A stretch of DNA of 64,000 bases from FEB-12 sp964503315 (GTDB lineage: Bacteria; Zixibacteria; MSB-5A5; GN15; FEB-12). Below the pieces are notes generated by a model. It was not told the DNA's origin, searched no databases, and saw nothing but the letters and a program-made list of their open reading frames with translations. Positions 34,398-42,617 of this stretch are shown piece by piece; within the stretch, counting starts at the first letter, position 1; each line of letters starts with the position of its first letter. The stretch lies in NCBI GenBank assembly GCA_964503315.1, contig CAZCZL010000005.1, forward strand, positions 175,267 to 239,266, written 5' to 3'. Position numbers and translations under genes: made by a program.

Positions 34398-36052
34398 GAA
34401 CGCTTGCTCCTTTCAGGATTGGCTGTACCATGACAGGAAACGCAGGTCGTTTCGAGTGGTTTGTATGCGGTCCAAGTATCAGCTCCGTCGGTGTGTGGAC
34501 GGTGACATTTACCGCAGGCGACATTGCGATGTGCGCCATCAAGAACGAATCGACTGTTGGCATGATCAAAGGTCGAGGGTTTCCATCCTTTGGCGGTATG
34601 GCATTTAGAACATTGCGTGGCGCCATCAACGGCAAATTGCGCTTTATGGATATCGGCGTGACAGGACTGGCAGTCAGAGCGGATCCCAGTGAACTTAACC
34701 AAAGTTCGATCACTAGTATTCGCCATGTCCGCGTGGCACTTGTTGCAGGCGACCTTTACATGCATCCCTTCGAGCGCGAAGTTGCTCTTCGAGTGGTCAT
34801 AGTTGACCTTGTTGAAAGTGTCAATGTTATGGCAAAGTTCGCATCCATCGGCGGCAACCAGTTTGTCGACTTGCCCGCGATGTGGATCCTTGTGGCAGGC
34901 CACACAGCGTGTGGAGTTGAACGCGAATCGAAGATTCGGGCTGTCATCGGCGGGCTCGCGCTGGTGACAGGCGAGGCAGGGGACTGCCTGGTGCGCGCCT
35001 CGGAGAGGATATTCGGTCTGCTCATGCTGGACCATCAGGAAACGTGCCGGCGTAAAGGTCTGCACGGAATGGCACTCCTCGCAATTTCCCTTGGAGGCGC
35101 GCTGGGCGAACTCACCATTGTGGAAGTCTGAGTGGCAGTCGCGGCAGGCCTGGAACCGAAGTCCCTGCTTTGATGCGTTACCTTGATGACATTTGGCGCA
35201 TGCCACTACCGTGTGTTTCCCTTCGAGTGGATAACGCGTTTTGCTATGGTCAAAATCGACAGTGTTGACCAATCGCCAACCATCGGTATTATGGCAGGAG
35301 GAACAATTCTCACCCAGTTTGCCGCCGTGCGTATCGGTGTGGCACGAGGTACAATTGTCAAATTGCACTCCACGATACTGCATGTAGTCGAAGTCATCCG
35401 CGAGAGGGCGGTCGGTCATCAGTCGGTGGCACTTCAGACAGGAGACGGACTGATGTTTTCCAGTAAGTTGAAACTTGGCCACTGCGTGGTCAAACCCAGT
35501 AGCCGGTTTCCAACTGGTCTGTGTATGACAGGAGGTGCAGTTGGTGCCAAGATCACCGCGATGTTCGTCGCGATGACAGGAGCCGCACGACTGGCTCAGC
35601 CCCAAAAAAGTACGGCTTGAGTCGAGTCGCTCATTTGGGCCGAGTTGGAAGTTCGAGATGAATTGCGGTCGATGACACTTGCGGCAGTCAAGTGTGCCAT
35701 GTTTTTCCTTGAGGATAAACCCGGTCAACGAGTGGTCGAACGATCTTTCTCCATCCTGCCAGTGTATCAGCTCAAAGTCACGCCCTTGGTGTTCGACATG
35801 GCAATTTTGGCAGTCTTGATACTCCGGTTTGCTGTGCAATCCTCTGCCGGACTCACGCTGTGTTTTGATCCGACCGTGACATTTGAGACAGTTATCTGGC
35901 ACCAACTCGTGATCGCCGCCGTGGCATTTGGTGCAGTTCTCCACACCTTCGAGTGACATATGCACCCGATGCAGATCGCCCGGAGAGAGCTGGGCTAGCG
36001 CAGCTCCGGCAATCAGGAGACAGACTATGAGTGCGATGGATATTCTTACCAT
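34394..36052 (-). CDS. 20-haem c-type cytochrome
   Basis: 552 residues with a signal peptide (ISIALIVCLLIAGAALAQ). I count 20 CxxCH motifs. Repeats such as FDHSKTRYPLEGKHxxVACAKCH and CxSCHxDxHxGxLGxNCxSCH place additional His ligands regularly, as in cytochromes related to the doubled-CxxCH/c7-type families. The last haem is close to the C-terminus, followed by a basic tail (ERSKRS). Its ATG overlaps the end of the cytochrome b gene by seven bases, so it is probably the periplasmic acceptor from that membrane protein. It hands over to the 28-haem protein by gene order. Confidence 0.92.
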   Translation of the reverse strand: MVRISIALIVCLLIAGAALAQLSPGDLHRVHMSLEGVENCTKCHGGDHELVPDNCLKCHGRIKTQRESGRGLHSKPEYQDCQNCHVEHQGRDFELIHWQDGERSFDHSLTGFILKEKHGTLDCRKCHRPQFISNFQLGPNERLDSSRTFLGLSQSCGSCHRDEHRGDLGTNCTSCHTQTSWKPATGFDHAVAKFQLTGKHQSVSCLKCHRLMTDRPLADDFDYMQYRGVQFDNCTSCHTDTHGGKLGENCSSCHNTDGWRLVNTVDFDHSKTRYPLEGKHTVVACAKCHQGNASKQGLRFQACRDCHSDFHNGEFAQRASKGNCEECHSVQTFTPARFLMVQHEQTEYPLRGAHQAVPCLACHQREPADDSPNLRFAFNSTRCVACHKDPHRGQVDKLVAADGCELCHNIDTFNKVNYDHSKSNFALEGMHVKVACNKCHADMANTSDRTLVKFTGIRSDCQSCHADIHKAQFAVDGATQCSKCHTAKGWKPSTFDHANSRFVLDGAHRNVACGKCHRPHTDGADTWTAYKPLETTCVSCHGTANPERSKRS

Positions 36053-36981
36053 ACCCAGCCGTACCCCATCCAGACGGCCACGCCGATATGGACCAGCATG
36101 ATGAGATACATGATGATCGCAAAGGGCTTGTGAATGACGTGCCAGTAGTGGAAGATCTGATGAATCTGGCTCAGCAAATTGACGCGACGGAGCAGCAACG
36201 CCCGCTCAAACGCCAGGCGCGTAAATTCGTGCAGCTCCCGCCTGGGAAGAGGGACCGCGCGCATGACGTTGCGCGTGAATCTGCGCCGGGTGAATGCGCG
36301 AAACAGATCGTTGACCAGAAGCAGGAGTGTCGCTTTGAGCGCGCCGCCGGAGAATTCCGTCGCGAATCGAGTGGTAACGCTTTCCAGTTTAGCAACAGCG
36401 GTATCCTCCAGCGCAAATCGAGTGCGCAGATGGATGACCTTGTCGTTTTTCAGGCGATCAAGTTCCTGCAGCGAAAGTTCTGAACCCTGGATATTACGGG
36501 GTATCTGCAGGTAGAGATAGCGGCCGAAAAAACCGCTTAAAGCCACTGCGACCATCGACCAAAAACTGACGGCAACCAATCCCTGAACCTTGAACGAAGT
36601 ATGCAGGACGATAAGCAACGGCCCCATTATCCCGAGGAATATGTGGAAATGCAGCATGCCCTGCAGAGAGCCGATTCTCTCGAGCACGCGGATCCGCTTG
36701 CGCAGAGAATAGAGTAACATCAGGATCATCATCCCGGCGCCGAGATACCCATAGAGTAATCCGCGCGTGCCAGCCGGTCTCAGCATGCGGTAATCTTCAT
36801 GATGGGGACGGTTGGCGTAAGGAGTCGAGTAGTACGAATAACCGTCGTATACCAGCCAAGCGATGGCGGATAATGCAAGAATGTAAATGATTGTCAGAGT
36901 CCAACCGCGCGAGCGTGAATCGCTCCGAGTGGTTTCTATCGTAGGACTAACTGACATTGTTTCCCGCGCTAACAGTTCCAT
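36046..36981 (-). CDS. Inner-membrane b-type cytochrome (putative quinol:multihaem electron donor)
   Basis: 311 residues with about five transmembrane helices (26-48, 74-93, 108-128, 132-155, 285-305). Candidate haem ligands are His111, His113 and His127 in HFHIFLGIMGPLLIVLH and His278, 281, 284 and 298 in the last helix pair. A basic, helical cytoplasmic loop (about 160-270) separates the two halves. No known family is certain, but bis-His helices beside periplasmic multihaem proteins imply quinol oxidation or quinone reduction. AAAGGA precedes the ATG. It is the first gene of the operon. Confidence 0.75.
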   Translation of the reverse strand: MELLARETMSVSPTIETTRSDSRSRGWTLTIIYILALSAIAWLVYDGYSYYSTPYANRPHHEDYRMLRPAGTRGLLYGYLGAGMMILMLLYSLRKRIRVLERIGSLQGMLHFHIFLGIMGPLLIVLHTSFKVQGLVAVSFWSMVAVALSGFFGRYLYLQIPRNIQGSELSLQELDRLKNDKVIHLRTRFALEDTAVAKLESVTTRFATEFSGGALKATLLLLVNDLFRAFTRRRFTRNVMRAVPLPRRELHEFTRLAFERALLLRRVNLLSQIHQIFHYWHVIHKPFAIIMYLIMLVHIGVAVWMGYGWVW

Positions 36982-37347
36982 GTGTCGTCCTTTAGATTGT
37001 AAGCATTGAACCCGAAGTAATGCAAGCGGTTACCCAGTGGGCCAATGAAAAACTGAGGTGAGCTTTCCTCAATGGTTATATCGGCAAAGGAGGGAGTTTG
37101 TATCAATAAAAATAAAGGTCTTTTGAGTCGGTAATCGAGCGTTGAAAGTCTGTTGGGAGGCGCAGAGCTAATCAGGGCTACAAGCTGCTTCAACTCGCCA
37201 TTGAGTATGGACTTAATGTATGTGTTTGTGGACTGGAATAGGCGAGTATCGATTGTTTGCCCGAACTTTTCCTCCTGATAACTTTGGATTGGCGGCGGGA
37301 GCGGGAGACAAGCTCCCGCGTCCCGCTCAGGAGAGAAACAAAGGGGG
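36982..37347. other. Intergenic region upstream of the cytochrome operon
   Basis: 366 bases with no gene. The left part should hold the promoter of the cytochrome operon on the minus strand; an AT-rich segment near 37100-37120 is suggestive but boxes are unclear. The right part carries the GC-rich hairpin after the trypsin-like gene. Confidence 0.4.
37294..37328 (-). terminator. GC-rich hairpin downstream of the trypsin-like gene
   Basis: GCGGGAGC (37294-37301) pairs with GCTCCCGC (37312-37319). Alternatively GAGCGGGA (37299-37306) pairs with TCCCGCTC (37321-37328). It is about 20 bases past the stop codon on the minus strand, without a clear T tract. Confidence 0.45.
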
Positions 37348-38373
37348 CTATTGTGTACAGATCGTCGCGGAGAAGCGATTCAGCACCGTTGTAATGGGAT
37401 TACAGATCGCCTGACCGGTCTTGGTCCCGGCGAAGAGCAGCCCGACCGGATTCTCGCTTGTATTGTTTGTAACGACCAGAGAACCTGAATCACCCGCCTT
37501 GGTGAACTTCGTCGAGGTCATAAACTGACCGACGAATTTGGCGGTACCATGAGTGTAACCGACATTGACCGTCACATTGATTGACGTGATCGTGCCTGTG
37601 GTCAACGAGGTTGTGCGACCGACCTTTTTGATCGCCAGTCCAATGGCAGGCGGGACAATTGTCGCGCCCGGGAGTCCGTAATAGGTTGAGAGGGTGGCGC
37701 ACGTGAAGTCTGTGGTCGAGAATTGCGCGATTGCCGCGTCTATATAGTTATCCGAGCCGTCGAACTTGATAGGTTCGAAATCCGACAGGTCGGCGATCTT
37801 GTTAGCGGTATTCAATGCGCACTTGGTGTCATACAGTCCGGGCTGGTTGATGTCTTCACCAATCGCCGCGTAATTCTCACGGGCCATCACGTGGTTATTA
37901 CTCAGGATATAAGGGGTTGATCCTTTGTAGACTACGCAGCCGAGAGTTCCCGAAGCGCATTCGCCTATATTGCCGATGGAAACGCCGATCGGAACCGGAC
38001 GATAGGTGCCGGTCAGTCCAAACGCCGTGATCGGGCCGGTCTCTTCAAACACTACCGGTATACCGTCATACTCAGAAGCTATCTTCCCTACGGAGGACAG
38101 CGGACCTGTGGTAAAGACAATGATCGCCGGGTTTCCGTTGGCATCCAGGGTAGTGCCTGCCCCAACAACGTTTGGAACAGTCAGGAGCTCATCCGTGACC
38201 TTGTCCTGGATGACCATCGCTTTGGCGATAGCGACCGGATCCCCTGGCAGGATGCTCGCGGTGGCTATTTGAGATGAAGTCGGGTCATTCTGACAACCGA
38301 TCCAGAAGAACGACATGGCGGCCATCAAGCTCAGCATGGCCACGGTTAGCAGCGTTAGACGCGTACGTCGCAT
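37348..38373 (-). CDS. Trypsin-like (S1-fold) serine peptidase lipoprotein
   Basis: 341 residues. The signal peptide ends FWIGC (Cys27) in a lipobox. Residues about 125-340 form a chymotrypsin-like domain with a complete catalytic triad: His161 in SNNHVM, Asp212 in YIDAAIA and Ser296 in AGDSGSLVV. The arrangement recalls NAL1-like and other SSNNHVxA trypsin homologues. An N-terminal region (40-125) may be a propeptide. It is divergent from the sigma/CHAT/subtilase operon, separated by 343 bases, and may belong to that regulon. Its substrates are unknown. Confidence 0.82.
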   Translation of the reverse strand: MRRTRLTLLTVAMLSLMAAMSFFWIGCQNDPTSSQIATASILPGDPVAIAKAMVIQDKVTDELLTVPNVVGAGTTLDANGNPAIIVFTTGPLSSVGKIASEYDGIPVVFEETGPITAFGLTGTYRPVPIGVSIGNIGECASGTLGCVVYKGSTPYILSNNHVMARENYAAIGEDINQPGLYDTKCALNTANKIADLSDFEPIKFDGSDNYIDAAIAQFSTTDFTCATLSTYYGLPGATIVPPAIGLAIKKVGRTTSLTTGTITSINVTVNVGYTHGTAKFVGQFMTSTKFTKAGDSGSLVVTNNTSENPVGLLFAGTKTGQAICNPITTVLNRFSATICTQ

Positions 38374-38716
38374 AGATACTTCCTTCCTATGAAATCGTGA
38401 GAAAAGGTGAATTGGGTAAGGCTGGCCGACAGGATGGCGGTCTGACCATCAGATATCAGCCATAACCTCAATTACTCCGGGACCGTATATCGCCGCCTAC
38501 CTCCCTTCCTTCCTGATAAGATTTCCGGTAACGCCAGATCAGAACTCACTGTACCTATGTCTTGGACAGCAGAGAGCCCTAATGACGATTTCGTTCCTTT
38601 CGAAGGACGGACAGAGCATTTCCGGACAGAATATGACTGCGTGGACAGTTAACTCGATTTCCTGCTTGTCAACTCTGGCTTTTGCGTTAGCTTGTACTGA
38701 AGGTGACTTTATTGAT
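38374..38716. other. Divergent control region, trypsin-like gene / sigma-CHAT operon
   Basis: 343 bases without a credible gene. The sigma-factor frame is open through much of it, but no ribosome site precedes its earlier ATG at 38582. A TTGTCA at 38666-38671 could serve as a -35 box; the -10 is poor. I see no obvious GGAAC/CGTC autoregulatory pair. Confidence 0.35.
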
Positions 38717-39295
38717 ATGCAGACAATGAAGCAGTTCAGCGATTCTGAACTCTGGGTCGAAATCAAGGCAGGCAACCCGGGGGCATGGTCCATTCTTGTC
38801 AACCGGTACAAATCGCTGGTGTACTCGGTTTGCTCATATATGGGGCTGTCCCAGGTCGATGCGGCGGACTGCTTTCAGCAGACATGGTCCCAGTTGTACC
38901 AGTACCGCAATCGGCTGGAGGACCCGTCGCGAGTCTCGTCATGGTTAGTGACAACGGCGCGCCGGGAAGCAATGGCGCTCCAACGGTCTGGTCGTCGGTT
39001 TGTCAATTCCGAGCCATCGACCGAAATTGACGACTCCCAAGCCAGGCCGGATGAACTTTTAGAAGAGCTGGAATGTCAGGCGCAGTTGGAAGAGGCGCTT
39101 CGCCAGATCGATCAGCCCTGCCATAAGCTCTTGCACCTGTTCTTTTTCGCCGACGAAGAGTTCTCCTATGAGCAGATTGCGGCTAATATGGGACTGGCCG
39201 CTAATACCTTAGGGGCGAAACGTCGACGCTGTCTCGAAAAACTACGGCAAATTTTGTCATCATTAGGATATTCGCGCGAACGGAATTCTCGCTGA
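38717..39295 (+). CDS. ECF-family RNA polymerase sigma factor (CHAT operon)
   Basis: 192 residues from ATG 38717, with AAGGTG about 11 bases upstream; the longer frame to 38582 adds an unlikely leader. Region 2 includes AWSILVNRYKSLVYSVC, DAADCFQQTWSQLYQY and SSWLVTTARREAM. Region 4 includes QPCHKLLHLFFF and a helix-turn-helix YEQIAANMGLAANTLGAKRRRCLEKL. It heads a four-gene operon with an anti-sigma-like gene 32 bases downstream, then a CHAT protease and a subtilase. By family logic it switches on a specific regulon when released from the anti-sigma factor. Confidence 0.88.
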   Translation: MQTMKQFSDSELWVEIKAGNPGAWSILVNRYKSLVYSVCSYMGLSQVDAADCFQQTWSQLYQYRNRLEDPSRVSSWLVTTARREAMALQRSGRRFVNSEPSTEIDDSQARPDELLEELECQAQLEEALRQIDQPCHKLLHLFFFADEEFSYEQIAANMGLAANTLGAKRRRCLEKLRQILSSLGYSRERNSR

Positions 39296-39327
39296 ACAAC
39301 TCTGCTGGTCAGAGCGGAAGGAGTGAT

Positions 39328-39897
39328 ATGACCGACCGACATTTAAATAGACAGGAGTTGTTACGCGCGGCCAAAGAAGGAATGGCTCCGTTTCAGGACC
39401 ATCTCTCTGGTTGCGAACAGTGTCAAGCAGAACTGGCGCTGTTGAGGAGATTCCGTGTTGCGGGAAAACTGGAATTGCCGGAACCACCACAAGGATGGGT
39501 CGCGAAAGCGATTGAGTTGGCATCGGCAAAGCCGTCATTGGTCCAGGCAACAAGACGGCTGATTGGCGCACTCACTTTTGACTCATGGAGCCTTCCGGCG
39601 CCCGCCGGAGTTCGTGGGTTAGCGCCACTCACGCAACGGCGAATCCGTCTTGAGGCAGACGGTGTTGCGCTGGAGATCCGGGCTGAGAAGAAAGCCCAGC
39701 AATGGAATTTTGTCGCCCAAACCATCTGCAGCGACACGAAGAATTGCTCATTGCTGGCTTCCTCGACTCATCTCCAGGCAGATGAGGACGGCTTTTTCCA
39801 GTGGTCATCGAAAACTCCGCCACGGTCATTAATCCTCACAGTAGGCGAGATGGTCATTGAGATACCGGAGTTATCGTGGAAGATGCCCAAGCCCTGA
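39328..39897 (+). CDS. Putative ZAS-type anti-sigma factor
   Basis: 189 residues. The N-terminus has the zinc-binding anti-sigma pattern HLSGCEQCQAEL (His25, Cys29, Cys32), preceded by a helix with NRQELLRAAKEG. I see no transmembrane helix, so it would be a soluble anti-sigma. The C-terminal half (about 90-189) is beta-rich without a known domain (RIRLEADGVALEIRAEKKA, SLILTVGEMVIEIP) and could be the sensor or the cleavable part. AAGGAG precedes the ATG. The next gene starts 22 bases before this one ends, which couples the anti-sigma to the CHAT protein. Confidence 0.7.
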   Translation: MTDRHLNRQELLRAAKEGMAPFQDHLSGCEQCQAELALLRRFRVAGKLELPEPPQGWVAKAIELASAKPSLVQATRRLIGALTFDSWSLPAPAGVRGLAPLTQRRIRLEADGVALEIRAEKKAQQWNFVAQTICSDTKNCSLLASSTHLQADEDGFFQWSSKTPPRSLILTVGEMVIEIPELSWKMPKP

Positions 39898-42617
39898 CAT
39901 TTGCCGAGGAGTTTCTCAAGACCGGCCGTCCCGGATCATTGAACGAGACAGAACTGGCGCTTTGGTGTGACCGGGTCATTCAGACCACGGCTCGAGCGTC
40001 GATCAAGGCCGGACTATCTCAGGCCCGACGGTACGCGCTACGCGCCGCCTCGCGCGGTCCGGAACTGCAGCTTTCCTCATGGCGTGTCCTCGCCCGACTG
40101 ACCCATATGAGTGGATCGTATTCCGATGCGCTGAAGGCGTATCTTCAGGCGCGCCGGTTGGCTGTACGTGATCCTCTGGTCCGTTCGCGGATAGATCGAG
40201 CGCTAATTGATGTCTATATGTATCTGGGGAAATTCGAACTTGCACGAAGATCGGCGCACCGGGCGATGGCGACCTTTCGGCGATTGTCCGCCGACTCAGA
40301 CCTGGCACAGACCAGAGTCAACTATGGCAACCTGCTTCATCGGCAGGACAGGCATCGAGAAGCGGAGCGCTTGTACCGCCAGTCCGCCGAGTATTTCGAG
40401 CAAACACCCAATCATGCTGCCACGGCACGGTGTTACTATAATCAGGCCAACACGCTGGTTCAACTTTTTGACCTAGAGAACGCTGACAGAGTTTATCAGT
40501 CGGCTCGTGACTTGTGGGAACGCGAGGGCTTCGCGCTTGACGCCTGTGACGTGCGCTATGGCCAGGCATGGCTCAAAATGCTGCGTGGGCAGTATCACAT
40601 CGCACTGCTCGAGCTGACCGAATGTGAGCGGCAGTATCGAGAAGCGGGGAATCCCAAAGGAGAGGCGCTGTGTTCTCTCGATCGCGCTGAAGCGTACCTG
40701 AATCTGGCGATGTACGTTGAAGCGCTGGAAGCGGCACGTCTGAGCGAGAATTTGTTTCGTCGACTCAAATTGCGATATGAATCATCAAAGGCTTCCTTGT
40801 TCAGGGCGCAGGCCGCGCACGCATTGGGAAGTCAATCGGAATCGCGAACTGCCATTGCCCGAGCTCTTCGGGGATTCCTGACAGAACGAAATGCCGGTTT
40901 CCTCGGTGCCGTCTATTTGCTGGCCGCGGAATTGGACGGCCCCACTACCAAGAGAGGGAGACGCCACCTCGCGACAGCGCGTCGATGGTTTGGCAAGAGT
41001 CAGCTTCCATTCTGGAAAGCTCTCGGAGATCTCAAGCAATTGCACTGGTCACAGCAGGTGTCGTCGACACTTCTGAAGGCGATCCAGCAGAATCCCGCGG
41101 TTCGTTCAGTTCCTCAATTGTATTCATTCTGGCAGACCGCGCTTGGCGATATCGCCTTCGAGCAAGGAGATATGACAGAGGCGGAGACCTGCTGGAGCAA
41201 GGCCGCCGATCGTCTGGATACCGTACGGGCACAACTCCCGCCGGTCGAACTGCGCACCACGTTTGCCCGCAGGGACAACGTGCCGCACACGCGACTGGTA
41301 CGACGATATCTGCAGTCAGATCCGATGCTGGCGGCGTGCTGGTCGGAGCGATTTCGTACGGTCGGACTCTGGGCACCGTTGCGCGACCTGACTCATCCGG
41401 GACGTCGGCAGGTTGAGGAGAGCCTTGCGGCGCTGGCCCAACAGATATCTTTCGTTGTGCGACAGTCCAGTGAAACGCGCCAGCGCGGCGCGGCGGTCCC
41501 AGCCACCACAAGCCGGCAGATCAGCAGATTACAGCAACAGGCGCGGGAGACACTGGCGCAACTCGAGGGAGACGAATGTGTCAGACTTGATAACTCGATT
41601 GAACGTCTCGCGTCCCTCTTTATGGAAACATCCCACGACACCCCCATCGTTCAATTCCATACGGACGAGAAGGATATTATCGGGATCGTGCATGAAGGCG
41701 GTCACGCCAGGGCGACCCGGTTCGCGGATGGCGTCGTTCGCCTTGCCAAGAGCATGGAACGGTGGCGATTTCTGCTGGAGCGTGAATTGTACCAGCGGCG
41801 GAATGAGCGCGAGATATCACTTCGTATAGAAACGCAACTCTGGTCCGAACTGGGAGATTGGTTGTGGTCGCCGCTCGAAGTAACCGATACGAATCGCTCA
41901 ATACTCATTTTACCGGATGGCGAGCTTGCCAATCTTCCCTGGTCGGCGCTGAGGATCAACAACAGGCAGTTGGGTGAGTCCAGTCGTGTGATCATATCAC
42001 CAAGTCTGCGACACTTTCATGCGGCTCAGCAAGTGACGGTGGCCGAGCGTTCGGGAACAGTTTTCTGCGGACCATCGTCCGATCTCGCGTTTGCCGGCCG
42101 AGAGGTAGCGGATATGACTGCCGGCACAGATGAGCAATTCACGGTGATTGATCCATGCCGCCGAAGTGATTGGCCTTCCGAAGGCAATTCAGGCCTATGG
42201 CATTATGTTGGTCATGCCGAGCTTCGGGCCGACAATCCATTTTATTCATTCCTGTTATTGGAGGATGGACCCCTGTTCGCCGCGGATTTTCGCATCAAGC
42301 AGTGTAAGGTCGGGCTGGTCACGCTGGCCGCCTGTCGATGCGCCGAACAGGTTGCCCTACCCGGCGAAGAACCTACCGGGATTGTGAGATCCCTGCTTGA
42401 GATGGGCGCTCGCACGGTTGTGGCGGCGCAATGGCCGGTCAGCGATCAGTCCACCGCTGACTGGATGCAGAGGTTTTACAAACACTATTTTTCGGGAGTA
42501 TCCGCCAGCGATTCCGCCTCGCTGGCATCCCGGCATATTCGTGAAGATAATCCTTCCGCGACACATTGGGCGGCTTTCGCCGTCTATGGCGCGGATTCCA
42601 TCTGGAGGTCCGCATGA
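39876..42617 (+). CDS. TPR-CHAT caspase-like protease
   Basis: 913 residues from GTG 39876 (GGAG eight bases upstream). Residues about 60-480 are TPR repeats (YSDALKAYLQARRLA, DLAQTRVNYGNLLHRQDRHREAERLYRQSAEYF written here as separate parts). Residues about 590-913 are a CHAT domain with the expected dyad: His780 in HYVGHAEL and Cys820 in LAACRCAEQ, plus ALPGEEPTGIVRSLLEMGARTVVAA-type helices before the small subunit. CHAT is a caspase-fold peptidase. Partners in bacteria include anti-sigma-like substrates: the type III-E CRISPR TPR-CHAT protein cleaves Csx30, which controls a sigma factor. Here a TPR-CHAT gene is fused by overlap to a sigma/anti-sigma pair and a subtilase gene, without CRISPR. 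That it cleaves either neighbour is inference. Confidence 0.87.
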   Translation: MEDAQALTFAEEFLKTGRPGSLNETELALWCDRVIQTTARASIKAGLSQARRYALRAASRGPELQLSSWRVLARLTHMSGSYSDALKAYLQARRLAVRDPLVRSRIDRALIDVYMYLGKFELARRSAHRAMATFRRLSADSDLAQTRVNYGNLLHRQDRHREAERLYRQSAEYFEQTPNHAATARCYYNQANTLVQLFDLENADRVYQSARDLWEREGFALDACDVRYGQAWLKMLRGQYHIALLELTECERQYREAGNPKGEALCSLDRAEAYLNLAMYVEALEAARLSENLFRRLKLRYESSKASLFRAQAAHALGSQSESRTAIARALRGFLTERNAGFLGAVYLLAAELDGPTTKRGRRHLATARRWFGKSQLPFWKALGDLKQLHWSQQVSSTLLKAIQQNPAVRSVPQLYSFWQTALGDIAFEQGDMTEAETCWSKAADRLDTVRAQLPPVELRTTFARRDNVPHTRLVRRYLQSDPMLAACWSERFRTVGLWAPLRDLTHPGRRQVEESLAALAQQISFVVRQSSETRQRGAAVPATTSRQISRLQQQARETLAQLEGDECVRLDNSIERLASLFMETSHDTPIVQFHTDEKDIIGIVHEGGHARATRFADGVVRLAKSMERWRFLLERELYQRRNEREISLRIETQLWSELGDWLWSPLEVTDTNRSILILPDGELANLPWSALRINNRQLGESSRVIISPSLRHFHAAQQVTVAERSGTVFCGPSSDLAFAGREVADMTAGTDEQFTVIDPCRRSDWPSEGNSGLWHYVGHAELRADNPFYSFLLLEDGPLFAADFRIKQCKVGLVTLAACRCAEQVALPGEEPTGIVRSLLEMGARTVVAAQWPVSDQSTADWMQRFYKHYFSGVSASDSASLASRHIREDNPSATHWAAFAVYGADSIWRSA

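Noticed and set aside
39876..42617. Type III-E CRISPR (Craspase) locus
   Set aside because: The TPR-CHAT protein and sigma factor are suggestive, but there is no gRAMP/Cas7-11, no Cas1/Cas2 and no repeat array in the window.
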